Counted from the first letter of the stretch, positions 26,609-36,464 are shown. The stretch: DNA of 64,000 bases from CAZNLH01 sp964573995 (GCA_964573995.1 CAZNLH010000007.1:1-64000), one strand, 5' to 3'. The notes: generated by a model from the sequence alone, not told the origin. Numbers and translations: made by a program.

Positions 26609-28591
26609 TTAGCCTCTCTCCTCGACCACGATGTTTCCATACCCATCCACCTCCGCGACGTATCCGGGCGGGATGAGAGAGGTCGCCGTGTACTCAACGA
26701 TCATGGCGGGCCCGCAAATTAGGTTTCCCGGCCTCAGTCTCTCCCTGTCATATATCGACGTCCTCCGGATACCGTCGTTGAAATAGACATCCTTCTCTCC
26801 GACCTTCGAGCCGTAGGCGTCTCCTCCGGCGGGTTCCCCCCGTACAAGTTCGGGTCGAGAGACCTCGCCCGTCCCCCTGACCCTGACGGTTACCACCTCC
26901 ACGGGCCGATCGGGACTCGATATCCCATACCTGGCCATGTGGAGTTGATGAAATGCATCGATGGCCCGTTCCGACCAAGGGACGTTGAGTTCATAACTCT
27001 GGCCGGCGTAACGCATGTCGATAGACCTGAACAGCCGGGCCCGTTCTCCAGTATCTATTTCCCCGGACATTTTCTCAAGTACCTGGGCCTCCAGCCGCTC
27101 GAAATCACGGCGTGCAGGACCCCCGGCCCATTCCTCCCACCTCTTGAGGACGTTCGCTGATTGGTCGATCACGACATCCGTCATCAGCATCCCAAGGGCC
27201 GAGAGGGCACCGGGCCCTATCGGTATCAGCACGCGCCGGATTGAAAGGTCCCTCGCTATCTCGCACGCGTGAAGCGCACCGGCCCCGCCGAAGGTCACCA
27301 GGGTAAAGTCCCTGGGGTCGTTTCCCCTCTCCAGCGAAATGACCCTTATCGCTCCTTCCATCTTCACGTTGGCCACCCTGATTATGCCCAATGCCATCTC
27401 GCTCGGGCTCTTGCCAAGGCGAGAGGCCAACCTCTCCATGGCAATTCTCACGCGTTCACGATCGAGGGTGATTCCGCCGTCGAGGAACCACTCCTGCTCG
27501 AGCCGCCCCAGAAAGAGGTGCGCATCCGTGACCGTCAATTCCTCTCCACGGCCGTAGCAGATAGGCCCCGGATCCGCACCCGCGCTGTGGGGTCCCACGC
27601 GAAGGGCCCCTCCCCGGTCGATCCACGCTATTGAGCCGCCTCCGGCGCCGACCGTGTGAACATCCATCACCGGCACCCTTACAGGCAACCCGGCGAGCAC
27701 TGCCTCGTGCGTCACCTGGACATCACCCCTGCATAGACAGACGTCGGTGGAGGTACCTCCCATGTCGAAACTGATGATCTCTCCATAACCGGATCGCTTC
27801 CCCATCTCGAGTGCCCCCACCACTCCGCCAGCAGGTCCTGATAGTATGGTCCGAACGGGCTCTGCGGCCGCTCTTTCCACCGAGATAAATCCCCCGTTGG
27901 ACTGCATGATCCGCAGCGCATCACGCCCGATCGCTCCCTCCAGGCGCCGGAGATAATCGCCCATCAACACCGAGACGTAGGCGTTCACTACCGTCGTGCT
28001 CAATCGTTCATACTCCCTGTATTCCGGGAGGACCCTGTAGGATACCGAGATGGGCCATTTGCCAGATTCCCCGAGGACCTCCTCCGCCAACTGCTCGTTC
28101 CGTGGGTTTGCGTAAGAGTTGAGGAAACACACGGCGACCGCCTCTATGCCGTCCCCGTGTAGTTTCTCCGCCACGGCCTTGACCTCAATCCTATCGATCT
28201 CCTGTTCCACCTCGCCGAACGGACCGACCCGTTCATGAAGCCCGTAACGGTTGGATCGATCCACGAGCGGCTCCGGGCGATCGACCATCAGATCATAGAT
28301 CCTCAGCCGCGTCTGCCGCCCTATCTCTATCACATCCTCGAAGCCGCTCGTCGTAAGGAGCGCCACGCGGGCACCCTTGCGCTCGAGAAGGGCATTCGTG
28401 GCCACGGTAGAGCCGTGTATCACCCTGCAGACAGGGCCGCCTCCCGCAAGTTCTTCCATTCCGGCGATGACCGCCACGGCGGGATCATAGGGCGTGGAAT
28501 GGAGTTTGTGCATCCTGATATCACCGTTCACAACGGCCACCAGGTCGGTAAAGGTTCCACCGGTATCGATACCTATCCGGGCCTCATCCAC
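26609..28591 (-). CDS. hyuA: Hydantoinase/oxoprolinase subunit A family
   Basis: 660-residue ATP-binding partner of HyuB. The N-terminal ASKHA phosphate loop IGIDTGGTFTDLVAV (residues 6-20) and the second ATPase region ISFDMGGTSTDVCL are intact, as are GPAGGVVGALEMG, HTVGAGGGSIAWID and VTFGGAGALHACEIA. Full length and no frameshift. It lies three bases from hyuB and three from the deacetylase gene. Together A and B could recycle 5-oxoproline or open hydantoins, producing free amino acids in keeping with the peptidases in the same run. Confidence 0.92.
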   Translation of the reverse strand: MDEARIGIDTGGTFTDLVAVVNGDIRMHKLHSTPYDPAVAVIAGMEELAGGGPVCRVIHGSTVATNALLERKGARVALLTTSGFEDVIEIGRQTRLRIYDLMVDRPEPLVDRSNRYGLHERVGPFGEVEQEIDRIEVKAVAEKLHGDGIEAVAVCFLNSYANPRNEQLAEEVLGESGKWPISVSYRVLPEYREYERLSTTVVNAYVSVLMGDYLRRLEGAIGRDALRIMQSNGGFISVERAAAEPVRTILSGPAGGVVGALEMGKRSGYGEIISFDMGGTSTDVCLCRGDVQVTHEAVLAGLPVRVPVMDVHTVGAGGGSIAWIDRGGALRVGPHSAGADPGPICYGRGEELTVTDAHLFLGRLEQEWFLDGGITLDRERVRIAMERLASRLGKSPSEMALGIIRVANVKMEGAIRVISLERGNDPRDFTLVTFGGAGALHACEIARDLSIRRVLIPIGPGALSALGMLMTDVVIDQSANVLKRWEEWAGGPARRDFERLEAQVLEKMSGEIDTGERARLFRSIDMRYAGQSYELNVPWSERAIDAFHQLHMARYGISSPDRPVEVVTVRVRGTGEVSRPELVRGEPAGGDAYGSKVGEKDVYFNDGIRRTSIYDRERLRPGNLICGPAMIVEYTATSLIPPGYVAEVDGYGNIVVEERG

Positions 28592-28594
28592 GTA

Positions 28595-29569
28595 TCAGAC
28601 CCTCTTCTTCGTACCCACATTCATGCCCCGTTCTCTCCACTCACTCAACACGCCCAGGTGCACACGGACCGACCTTGCCAGGGCATCGAGGTGATAACCG
28701 CCCTCGAGGACCGAGACCAGGCGGCCATCGCAGTGAATATCCGCCGTCTCCATGACCAGCCTTGTCATCTCGCCGTAGCCATGCTCGGTGACCATCAATC
28801 CGCCCAGGGGGTCGTCACGGTGAGCGTCGAAACCGGCCGAGACGAGGATGAATTCCGGCGAGAACCGCTCGACCGCATCTCTCAGAGATTCCCTGAATAC
28901 TTCGAGGTATTCCTCCTCGTTCGTACCTGCAGGGAGCGGGCGGTTCATCGTGAAGCCGGCTCCTTCCGCCAGGCCGGTCTCCTCTTCAGCACCCGTACCG
29001 GGATAGAAGCCTCCCTGGTGCAGAGAAAGGTAGTAGACCAGGGGTGACTCGTAGAAGATCTCCTGCGTACCGTTGCCGTGGTGAAGGTCCCAATCCACGC
29101 ACAGGATGCGCTCGATGCCGTGTTCCCTTATCAGGTGCCTTGCGCCAAGGGCCACGTTGTTGAAGAGGCAGAAGCCCATGCTCCGGGACGGCGTGGCATG
29201 GTGGCCCGGGGGCCTCACGAGCGCCATCGCATTGTCGACCGCTCCCCTCATCACTTCATCGACCGCGGTCACGACTCCGCCCGCAGCCAGCAGGGCGATA
29301 TCGAACGATTCACCCGAGACGATTGTATCCATGTCTATGCGTCCACCACCAGCCGCGCACGTCTTACGAACCCTCTCCACCATCCCCGGAGAATGTACCT
29401 CGAGCAGGCGTTCCTCCCGGAGTGCCCGGGGTTCGATCAACACGAGCGAATCGAGGAGACTCGTTACCTGCAGGTAAGATACGACGGCCTCGAGCCTTCG
29501 CCTGTTCTCCGGGTGGTCCCCCGTTCCATGTTCCAGGTAACGGTGATCGTAGACAAGGCCGGTCGCCAC
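28595..29569 (-). CDS. Class II-type histone-deacetylase-family amidohydrolase
   Basis: Zinc deacetylase of 324 residues acting on acetylated lysine, polyamine or a small amide (bacterial HDAC/AcuC/acetylpolyamine amidohydrolase family). Motifs: RPPGHHATPSRSMGFCLFNNVA (the tandem catalytic His), CVDWDLHHGNGTQEIF (zinc Asp and His), SAGFDAHRDDPLGG (second zinc Asp) and EGGYHLDAL with the transition-state Tyr. All active-site residues are present. It is three bases from hyuA. Its substrate is unknown; in this context an acyl-amino compound is plausible. Confidence 0.9.
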   Translation of the reverse strand: MATGLVYDHRYLEHGTGDHPENRRRLEAVVSYLQVTSLLDSLVLIEPRALREERLLEVHSPGMVERVRKTCAAGGGRIDMDTIVSGESFDIALLAAGGVVTAVDEVMRGAVDNAMALVRPPGHHATPSRSMGFCLFNNVALGARHLIREHGIERILCVDWDLHHGNGTQEIFYESPLVYYLSLHQGGFYPGTGAEEETGLAEGAGFTMNRPLPAGTNEEEYLEVFRESLRDAVERFSPEFILVSAGFDAHRDDPLGGLMVTEHGYGEMTRLVMETADIHCDGRLVSVLEGGYHLDALARSVRVHLGVLSEWRERGMNVGTKKRV

Positions 29570-29588
29570 CTCTTACCTACCCCTCTTC

Positions 29589-30008
29589 CTACTCCCCGAT
29601 GACTTGCAGGACGATCTCCCGACGTCTCGAACGATTGTCGAAGTCGACGAAGACTATCTGCTGCCACGTGCCCAGCACAAGGCGCCCGCCGTTGAACGGG
29701 ACAGTCAGCGAGGGACCGATCAGCGAGGCTCTCAGGTGGGCATGGCCGTTCCCATCTCCCCACTTCAGGTTGTGCCGATAATCCACCCCGCCGGGGACGA
29801 TCTTCTCGAGCAAGTCACCGAGATCTTGAATGACTCCCGATTCATACTCTATCGTGGTCAAACCTCCCGTGGAGCCGGGGACGAATACCGTAACGATCCC
29901 GCTCCTCAACCCCGATTCTTCTACCGCCCGCGCAACACGCTCGGTTATATCGATAGTGTCGTTGTTGCCGCGTGTCTGAAGCCTTATGAGATCACTGACG
30001 ATCGCCAC
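29589..30008 (-). CDS. yjbQ: YjbQ family protein (UPF0047)
   Basis: 139-residue trimeric beta protein of the YjbQ/UPF0047 family; E. coli YjbQ has weak thiamine-phosphate synthase activity, and the true role is unsettled. Motifs: DITERVARAVEESGLRSGIVTVFVPGSTGGLTT in parts (DITERV, VFVPGSTGGLT), HAHLRASLIGPSLTVP and GTWQQIVFVDFD. The usual HTTAS loop reads GSTGGLT here. Six bases separate it from the putP stop. Confidence 0.9.
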   Translation of the reverse strand: MAIVSDLIRLQTRGNNDTIDITERVARAVEESGLRSGIVTVFVPGSTGGLTTIEYESGVIQDLGDLLEKIVPGGVDYRHNLKWGDGNGHAHLRASLIGPSLTVPFNGGRLVLGTWQQIVFVDFDNRSRRREIVLQVIGE

Positions 30009-30014
30009 TACTTG

Positions 30015-31475
30015 TCACCTCCCTTTTGGATGACCCCCCGGTTTCCTTTCCGCCATGCTGACCACGATCACGGAGATGAAGGCCACGGTGAAGGCTGGGA
30101 CCAGCGAATAAATCACGCCGGCATATGGGGAGTTCTCCCATACGATAACACTCAGGAATCCAGTGATCATCCCGGCAAGGACTCCGTTCCTCGTGGTCCC
30201 GGACCACCAGAGGGATAGTATCAGGGCCGGCCCGAATGCCGCGCCGAGCCCAGCCCACGCGAACAGCACCTTGTCGAAGATCGATTTCGGCAGGCGCGAG
30301 AGGAAGATGGCTGCAACACCGACCAGCAGGGTGACCAGGCGCGATATCATGACCAGGCGTCCCTGGCTGGCACCTGGATTTATATTCTGGTGGTATATGT
30401 CCTCCGCGATGGCCGAGGTCGTGACAAGGAGTTGCGAATCGGCGGTCGACATCATAGCGGCGAGCGCCCCGCATATCAGTATCCCCGCGAACCAGCCAGG
30501 AAAGATGCTCAGGGCGAGTTCCGGCATCATCTTCTCAGGATCCGCGAAGTGATCCGCACCGAACCACGCGAGGGCCACCAACCCCATCAGGACCGCCCCT
30601 GCGTATGCCAGGAGCGCCCAGACGATTGCGATCCTCCTCGAGGCAGGTATGTCCTCGGTCGAACGTATGCTCATGTAACGAACCAGCAGGTGGGGTTGCC
30701 CCGCGTAACCGAGTCCCACACCGAAACCCCCGAGGATCCCGGCCGCCAGGCTCCATCCCGTACGGCCCCCCGAAGCCGTCAGCAGCATCGGATTTATTTC
30801 ACCGACACTGCGAGCAAGCCCTGAGGGGCCCCCGAGCAGGACCAAGGTCGCAAGTGGAAGGACGACCAGGGTGATCAACATAATCCACCCCTGTATGAAA
30901 TCGGTCCAGGCGACTGCCAGGAAGCCCCCCATCAAGGTATAAAAGACTATGACAGCCGCGCCTACCAGCACGCCCGTCAGGTGGTTCCACCCGAACGTCT
31001 GTTCGAGGGACTTGCCTGCGGCATCGAACTGGGCCGCCACGTAAAATGCGAAGCAGAAGGTGATGATCGTGGTGGCGACGAGCCGGATGGCCGCATCCGA
31101 ATCCCGATAGCGAAGTTCCAGGTATCTCGGGAGCGTAAGAGCGCCCAACCTTCCACTATCGGCACGCAGGCGCCCGGCTACAAGGTACCACGAGGCGGCG
31201 ATCCCCAGGACGCCCCCCAAGGCAGTCCACATGGCCGGCTCAGGCTTCTTTCCAGATGGATCTCCGAGGCCCGTGGCGTACGCAAGCCCCGTCAGGCCGA
31301 GCAACATCCAGCCGCTCTCACCCGATGCCCGCTCGGAGAAGGCTACGACCCAGGGCCCCAGCCTCCGTCCCGCAAGGAGAAAATCCGGCAGAGTCTTCGT
31401 CAGCCTTGCGGTTACGACCCCTACAACGAGGATAATCAGGAGATAGACGATAAAACCTACCGCAACCGGTGCCAA
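30015..31475 (-). CDS. putP: Sodium/proline symporter (SSS family)
   Basis: 486-residue membrane carrier with about thirteen helices, importing proline (or a related solute) with Na+. The PutP hallmark SERASGESGWMLLGLTG (about residues 47-63) is present, with the Na2-site helix STADSQLLVTTSAIAEDIY later on. The start is TTG at 31475, three bases after the glyS stop, so it depends on readthrough from upstream genes. The peptidases and amidohydrolases in the same run suggest a peptide/amino-acid salvage theme. Confidence 0.92.
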   Translation of the reverse strand: MAPVAVGFIVYLLIILVVGVVTARLTKTLPDFLLAGRRLGPWVVAFSERASGESGWMLLGLTGLAYATGLGDPSGKKPEPAMWTALGGVLGIAASWYLVAGRLRADSGRLGALTLPRYLELRYRDSDAAIRLVATTIITFCFAFYVAAQFDAAGKSLEQTFGWNHLTGVLVGAAVIVFYTLMGGFLAVAWTDFIQGWIMLITLVVLPLATLVLLGGPSGLARSVGEINPMLLTASGGRTGWSLAAGILGGFGVGLGYAGQPHLLVRYMSIRSTEDIPASRRIAIVWALLAYAGAVLMGLVALAWFGADHFADPEKMMPELALSIFPGWFAGILICGALAAMMSTADSQLLVTTSAIAEDIYHQNINPGASQGRLVMISRLVTLLVGVAAIFLSRLPKSIFDKVLFAWAGLGAAFGPALILSLWWSGTTRNGVLAGMITGFLSVIVWENSPYAGVIYSLVPAFTVAFISVIVVSMAERKPGGHPKGR

Positions 31476-31478
31476 GCA

Positions 31479-32801
31479 CTACCTCCCGGCCGAATGTCCA
31501 GGAGTCCCGATCAAATCCCCTATTCTCTCCACCAGGCTATCCATGCGCAGGCGCTCCTGTTTCATAGAGTCGCGCTCGCGGAGTGTCACCGTGTCGTCTT
31601 CCAACGTCTGCGAGTCGACGGTCACGCAGTACGGGGTCCCCGCCTCGTCCTGCCGCCGATACCTCCTTCCGATCGCCCCCTTTTCATCGTAGAACACGTG
31701 GAAATGCGGGCGGAGTTCACCCTCTATCTTCCGGGCGACCTCGGGCATCCCGTCCCGCTTGACGAGGGGAAAGATCCCGACCTGGATCGGCGCTATCCCG
31801 GGGGGCAACCGGAGCACGACTCGTTCTTCCTCCTCGCAGTAGGCATCCACGAGGCAGGTGAGGAGGCTTCGATCGAGACCAGCAGAGGTCTCTATGACAT
31901 AAGGGACGTATTTCTCCTGCAACTGATCGTCGAAATAGGAGAGGTCCTTCCCCGAGTAACGGATATGCCGGGACAGGTCGAAATCGGTTCGATTGTGGAT
32001 CCCCTCTAATTCCTTCCATCCGAATGGAAATTCGTACTGGATGTCGACGGCCGCCTTGGCGTAATGGGCGAGTTCGTCCCTGCCATGCTCATGCATTCTC
32101 AACCTCGATGGATTCAATCCGAGACGGCGGTACCACTCCATCCGCTCCCCCTTCCAGTATTCGAACCACTCGCCATCGGTGCCCGGCCTGATAAAGTATT
32201 GCATCTCCATCTGCTCGAACTCACGGGTGCGGAAAGTGAAGTTCCCCGGTGTGATTTCGTTCCTGAAGGCCTTGCCCACCTGGGCGATGCCGCAAGGGAC
32301 CTTGAGCCTCGCGGCGCTCATGACGTTCTGGAAGTTGACGTATATCCCCTGAGCGGTCTCAGGCCTAAGGTAGATCGTTCCGGCCTGCCCCTCCACCGGG
32401 CCCATGTGCGTCTTGAACATCAGGTTGAACAGGCGGGCCTCTGTAAGTTCCCCTCCGCAGTTGGGGCACCGGTCTCCGTCGATTTCGTCGGACCGAAACC
32501 TCATCTTGCAATCCCTGCAATCCACCAGCGGATCTGTGAATCCCTCCACGTGACCGGACGCCTCCCATACGCGCGGATGCATTATGATGCCGGCGTCGAT
32601 CCCCACGATATCATCCCTCATCTGGACCATGTCCTTCCACCACAGGGACCGTATGTTCTCCTTCAACTCGACGCCCAACGGGCCGTAATCGTAGCACGCG
32701 TTGATCCCGCCGTAGATCTCGCTTGACTGAAAGATAAACCCCCGCCGCTTGCAGAGGGAGACCAGTTTTTCCATGAGGTTGTCACCACTCTTTTTCTTCA
32801 T
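31479..32801 (-). CDS. glyS: Glycyl-tRNA synthetase, homodimeric type
   Basis: Charges tRNA-Gly. 440 residues, the alpha2 class found in archaea, eukaryotes and part of the bacteria, not the alpha2beta2 type. Class II motifs: FIFQSSEIYGGINACYDYGPLGVELKEN in parts (SSEIYGG, DYGPLG), a zinc-ribbon CRDC...CPNCGG at about residues 96-122, FNLMFKTHMGP, TIYLRPETAQGIYVNF and FRNEITPGNFTFRTREF. The C-terminal anticodon domain (IQVGIFPLVKRDGMPE) is present. It is essential in any genome, so the run it sits in must be expressed. Confidence 0.95.
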   Translation of the reverse strand: MKKKSGDNLMEKLVSLCKRRGFIFQSSEIYGGINACYDYGPLGVELKENIRSLWWKDMVQMRDDIVGIDAGIIMHPRVWEASGHVEGFTDPLVDCRDCKMRFRSDEIDGDRCPNCGGELTEARLFNLMFKTHMGPVEGQAGTIYLRPETAQGIYVNFQNVMSAARLKVPCGIAQVGKAFRNEITPGNFTFRTREFEQMEMQYFIRPGTDGEWFEYWKGERMEWYRRLGLNPSRLRMHEHGRDELAHYAKAAVDIQYEFPFGWKELEGIHNRTDFDLSRHIRYSGKDLSYFDDQLQEKYVPYVIETSAGLDRSLLTCLVDAYCEEEERVVLRLPPGIAPIQVGIFPLVKRDGMPEVARKIEGELRPHFHVFYDEKGAIGRRYRRQDEAGTPYCVTVDSQTLEDDTVTLRERDSMKQERLRMDSLVERIGDLIGTPGHSAGR

Positions 32802-32890
32802 TCTTCTCCTCTGCCGTGTTCGACCATATTCAACCTCACGGGGACCAAGACGGCCGCTTTATCGACGTTGGCCACCAGGGCCTGCTCCCA

Positions 32891-34111
32891 TCATATCCGC
32901 ATGACATAGGGGATATCCACGAGTCTCTCTCCAATCCCCTCGTCGTTTATCCAGTAGACGTCCTCTATCCTCACGCCGACCGACCTGTCCGGGTAGTAAA
33001 GCCCTGGCTCTATCGTGAATACCATCCCCTTCTTGAGCCTGTCCTGCACTCCTGCAGACAACCCCAACGAGGGCTCCTCGTGTACATCGAGACCTATTCC
33101 GTGTCCGAGGGAGTGGATATAACCGTCCGTGAGGTTACCCGGCGTTCGGAGCGTAGGATGCCCGCCCGCCTCGAAATAATCGTTCACGGCCGCGTTCACC
33201 GCACTGGCGCTCTCCCCCTCCCTCAAGCGCCTCTCGCCAACCTCGCAGGCGCCCTTTACGTCCTTATAAAGGGCCTCATACCCCTCGGGTGCCTCACCGA
33301 TCACCATCGACCTCGTGACGTCGTAGTGGTACCCCGTCCTGGCATCGGCAGGAAACACATCAAGTATAATGGGCCGACCCGAGGTTACAGCGTCGTCACC
33401 CTTCCCCCGGTTGTGAGGGACAGCGGTATCGTAGCCGATGGAACAGATCGTCTCTTCCTCCTCTAATAGGCCCTCACGGGCCAGGGACAACGTGATCAAC
33501 CGTTTCAGGTCCCTTATCAACAACACCTCGCCGCTATCTTGGCGCACCAGGGCCCCGTCCATCCTCTCAAGTGAACAAAGGTAATCCACGAGTCCTTGTA
33601 TCACCTTCGCCACGCGTTCACCAACGGAGCGGATGGCCTCGACCTCTTCATGAGCCTTGGTGACCCGGGCCCGGGCAAAGATACCGTCCTCCGCGTCACG
33701 CACCCACTCGACCTCCTTCACCTCTTTTCGCAGGTCATCCAGCAGCGGGTAGTACCTGCTGACCTCCACCCTCCCATACATCCCCACCCTGCCCCTGATG
33801 CCCAGGCCCCCTATGACCCTCCTTAAAAACTCCTTCTGTGTCTCCAGCGGGCCCTTTCCCTCTCTCATGATCTCCATTAACCCAAAGGCCTCGAAGTCCA
33901 TCAGTTCAAAACCAGTGGAGGCCGCCTCTTCCCTCTCCATGACACCATGGATCAACACCTCTCGTTCACCCCTCTTCTTCACTATCACCCCACTGGTCAA
34001 CCCCGCTCCACCGACAAGATACTTGAGAGGGGGGTTGCCGAGGACCTTTCCAGTAACTATCAGGGCATCGAGTCCCCTCTCCTCCATCAAACCGTCTATA
34101 TCACACTTCAT
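32891..34111 (-). CDS. M24-family Xaa-Pro aminopeptidase-like metallopeptidase
   Basis: 406 residues: creatinase-like N-domain (about 1-150) then the pita-bread metal domain. The five ligands are in place: Asp in ILDVFPAD, Asp in YDVTRSM, His in SLGHGIGLDVHEEP, Glu in FTIEPGLYYP and Glu in GVRIEDV. It is probably a prolidase or Xaa-Pro aminopeptidase acting on short peptides in the cytosol. It ends 89 bases before glyS, the largest spacing in the minus-strand run. Confidence 0.9.
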   Translation of the reverse strand: MKCDIDGLMEERGLDALIVTGKVLGNPPLKYLVGGAGLTSGVIVKKRGEREVLIHGVMEREEAASTGFELMDFEAFGLMEIMREGKGPLETQKEFLRRVIGGLGIRGRVGMYGRVEVSRYYPLLDDLRKEVKEVEWVRDAEDGIFARARVTKAHEEVEAIRSVGERVAKVIQGLVDYLCSLERMDGALVRQDSGEVLLIRDLKRLITLSLAREGLLEEEETICSIGYDTAVPHNRGKGDDAVTSGRPIILDVFPADARTGYHYDVTRSMVIGEAPEGYEALYKDVKGACEVGERRLREGESASAVNAAVNDYFEAGGHPTLRTPGNLTDGYIHSLGHGIGLDVHEEPSLGLSAGVQDRLKKGMVFTIEPGLYYPDRSVGVRIEDVYWINDEGIGERLVDIPYVMRI

Positions 34112-34127
34112 GACCTCATCCCCTTGC

Positions 34128-34823
34128 TCATTCTTCGTTGTCTTCGATCTCTTCTGCCAGTCCGGTCATAGGTACGAACCGCACGGAGATGACCCTCCTC
34201 CTCTCCAACCCATCCCGCTTTTCCAGGACGATCAACTCCTGGTAGAACTTCCCTACCGGCATGACCAGCCTGCCCCCCTCGATTAGTTGCATCGTCAGAG
34301 GTTCTGGCACCTTCTTCGACGCAGCCGTGACGACTATCCGATCGAACGGCGCCTCTTCCGGCCAGCCATTATAGGCGTCCGCATTCCTTGTATGGATGTT
34401 CCTGTAACAGAGGCGTACGAACCGCTGCCGCGCCTCGTCCAACAGTGTCTTCAATATCTCAATGGTATAGACCTCCGGCACGATCTCCGCCAGCACCGCG
34501 GCCTGATAGCCCGAACCGGTCCCCACCTCGAGCACCTTCTCCACTCCCTCGAGATCCAGCAGTTCCGTCATCAACGCCACAATATAAGGTTGAGAGATGG
34601 TCTGATTCTCACCGATCGGCAATGGCCGGTCTTCGTAGGCATGCCGGACCTGGTCGGCCGGAACGAACTCGTGGCGTGGTACACTCCGCATCGCCGAGAG
34701 GACCTTTTGATCCTTGACTCCGCGCCTTTCGATCTGCTCATCCACCATTGCTCGCCTCAATTGGGCGAAATCCACCCTTCCTCCCACTTCCCCACCCTTT
34801 TTTCGCAAGAACATCTTGGCCAT
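34128..34823 (-). CDS. pcm: Protein-L-isoaspartate O-methyltransferase
   Basis: Repairs isoaspartyl residues in aged proteins using S-adenosylmethionine. 231 residues. Motifs: IERRGVKDQKVLSAMRSVPRHEFVP, AYEDRPLPIGENQTISQPYIVALMTELL in parts, SAM loop VLEVGTGSGYQAAVLAE and VTAASKKVPEPL. The N-terminus from 34823 has about 15 extra basic residues, so a later start is possible. It sits 16 bases before the M24 gene. Confidence 0.94.
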   Translation of the reverse strand: MAKMFLRKKGGEVGGRVDFAQLRRAMVDEQIERRGVKDQKVLSAMRSVPRHEFVPADQVRHAYEDRPLPIGENQTISQPYIVALMTELLDLEGVEKVLEVGTGSGYQAAVLAEIVPEVYTIEILKTLLDEARQRFVRLCYRNIHTRNADAYNGWPEEAPFDRIVVTAASKKVPEPLTMQLIEGGRLVMPVGKFYQELIVLEKRDGLERRRVISVRFVPMTGLAEEIEDNEE

Positions 34824-34876
34824 CCCAATTCCATTACGCGACGGGCCATCTGCGCCTACAAAACCAAGACCGACAA

Positions 34877-35557
34877 TCAGGGACGTTCCCGCCTCAACCT
34901 CTGTGTCAACTGATGCGCCAACCTGGTAGGCTCAGGCAACCGGTACCTCGAAAGGCACCTCAGCGTGAGATCCACAGCGCCATCGATATCTATCAGGTGC
35001 CCCGGCGAGATGAAGACCGGCTTTACACCCGCCCTCGTACGAACAACAGAGCCGATCCGCCTTCCTTCATGAGTCAATGGGACCCGAGAGCCCACCGACT
35101 CACCCACCTCCTCGTGTTCTCCTACCAATCTCTTCTTTGCGCACCCGAATGACGGGATCCCGAGTATGAGCCCCATATGAGCGGCCAGGCCGAATCCCCG
35201 CGGGTGAGCGATACCCTGGCCGTCGAACACGACCACGTCCGGCCGAAGTCTCAATCTCCTGAACGCGGGTATCAAGGCGGGGGCCTCCCTGAAGGTCAGG
35301 TACCCAGGCACATAGGGGAATTCCACCTTCACGGCCGACACCGCCTGTTCCAGGATACCGAATCCGCGTATATCCATCAGGACGACAGCCCCGACAAGGA
35401 CCTTCCTGTCCCTCCTTGAAAAAGAGACATCCGCGCCCGCCACGGTTGAGACCTCCCCCTCCAGCGCCGAGAGAACCAGCCTCTCCCTCAATTTCCTTTG
35501 TATCTCCCCCGCCTCCCTGCAACTCACATCCCACCGATGGAGTTCAAGAACCTCCAC
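34877..35557 (-). CDS. nfi: Endonuclease V
   Basis: Cuts DNA (or RNA) one base 3' of deoxyinosine, starting repair of deaminated adenine. 226 residues. Conserved blocks: AGADVSFS with the first metal Asp, VEFPYVPGYLTFREAPAL (Tyr wedge PYVPGYL and metal Glu), VVVFDGQGIAHPRGFGLAAHMG (second metal Asp, His) and FGCAKKRLVG (catalytic Lys region). All are intact. It overlaps the aminotransferase stop by one base. Confidence 0.94.
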   Translation of the reverse strand: MEVLELHRWDVSCREAGEIQRKLRERLVLSALEGEVSTVAGADVSFSRRDRKVLVGAVVLMDIRGFGILEQAVSAVKVEFPYVPGYLTFREAPALIPAFRRLRLRPDVVVFDGQGIAHPRGFGLAAHMGLILGIPSFGCAKKRLVGEHEEVGESVGSRVPLTHEGRRIGSVVRTRAGVKPVFISPGHLIDIDGAVDLTLRCLSRYRLPEPTRLAHQLTQRLRRERP

Positions 35558-36441
35558 TAACCGACCCCTCCAGCGCCGTGAGGGGCAGTCAGCTGCTCGA
35601 CTTCCTTCTCGTAAGAGGCTATGACTTCCCCTGTCAATGATCCCGCGCCCTCTTCACCAATCACCTGCCCGTCAACTGCATGGATGGGGACAACGCCCGC
35701 CGTCGTGAAGGTCAGAAAAGACTCCTCGGCCGATTTTAAATCCTCAGGGCTATACAGAGATTCCTTTGTATCGATTCCCTCCCCCCTCAGGATATCAATG
35801 ACGATCCCACGCGTAACTCCTTCCAGGATGCCGCTTTCGAGGGAAGGAGTACACACCTCTCCGTTCATGACAAAGAAGATGTTGCTTGATGTACCCTCCG
35901 TAAGGAAGCCCTGCATGTTCAGCAGAACGGCCTCCTTTGCCCCCCTCTCCTCTGCCTCCCGCTTCGCGAGGATGAGATTCAGCCTGTTGGTCGTCTTGGC
36001 CACCGCCGGGATAACCGGGTCCATGGTCACCACATCACGCGATATCACGACGTCCCAACCACGGCTGTAAGTGTCTTGGGGGTACTCCGGTATGGGAAAC
36101 AGTGACAAGAGTATTGTCGGGTTCAAGGCGCCGCCGGTGCTCAACCTCCAGTCTCCGACCCCCCTCGAAACGTTTATCCTGAGCGCCGCGTCTCGCAACT
36201 CACCTGCCTCGAGGAGGCGGTTCACCTCGATCTCCATTTTCTCGTCGGTCCAGTTTAGATCCAATCTAACTATCGATGCGGAACTCCTCAACCTCGCCAG
36301 GTGCTTCCCGAGATGAAAGGGCCTTCGGTTCCTTATCAGGACCGTCTCGTATATCCCATCGCCGTACAAGAACCCCCGGTCCAAGACGGAGATCCTTGCC
36401 TCGTCCTCTCCCAGCAACTTACCATTCAAGTTGAACAGCAT
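35557..36441 (-). CDS. Class IV PLP aminotransferase (branched-chain or D-amino-acid type)
   Basis: 294-residue fold-type IV enzyme. N-terminal LDRGFLYGDGIYETVLIRN, the PLP lysine in PAVAKTTNRLNLILAKREA, and LTEGTSSNIFFV with GILEGVTRGIVIDI are all typical. Sequence alone does not separate branched-chain aminotransferase (ilvE), D-alanine aminotransferase and aminodeoxychorismate lyase; the first two are likeliest. The neighbour nfi overlaps by one base and M16 lies 23 bases upstream, so it is in the same operon. Confidence 0.87.
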   Translation of the reverse strand: MLFNLNGKLLGEDEARISVLDRGFLYGDGIYETVLIRNRRPFHLGKHLARLRSSASIVRLDLNWTDEKMEIEVNRLLEAGELRDAALRINVSRGVGDWRLSTGGALNPTILLSLFPIPEYPQDTYSRGWDVVISRDVVTMDPVIPAVAKTTNRLNLILAKREAEERGAKEAVLLNMQGFLTEGTSSNIFFVMNGEVCTPSLESGILEGVTRGIVIDILRGEGIDTKESLYSPEDLKSAEESFLTFTTAGVVPIHAVDGQVIGEEGAGSLTGEVIASYEKEVEQLTAPHGAGGVG

Positions 36442-36464
36442 CTGTGGCCCCCTCTCTCATGCTT

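Noticed and set aside
28235..29047. 270-codon plus-strand frame opposite hyuA and the HDAC gene
   Set aside because: Antisense shadow of two well-supported genes.
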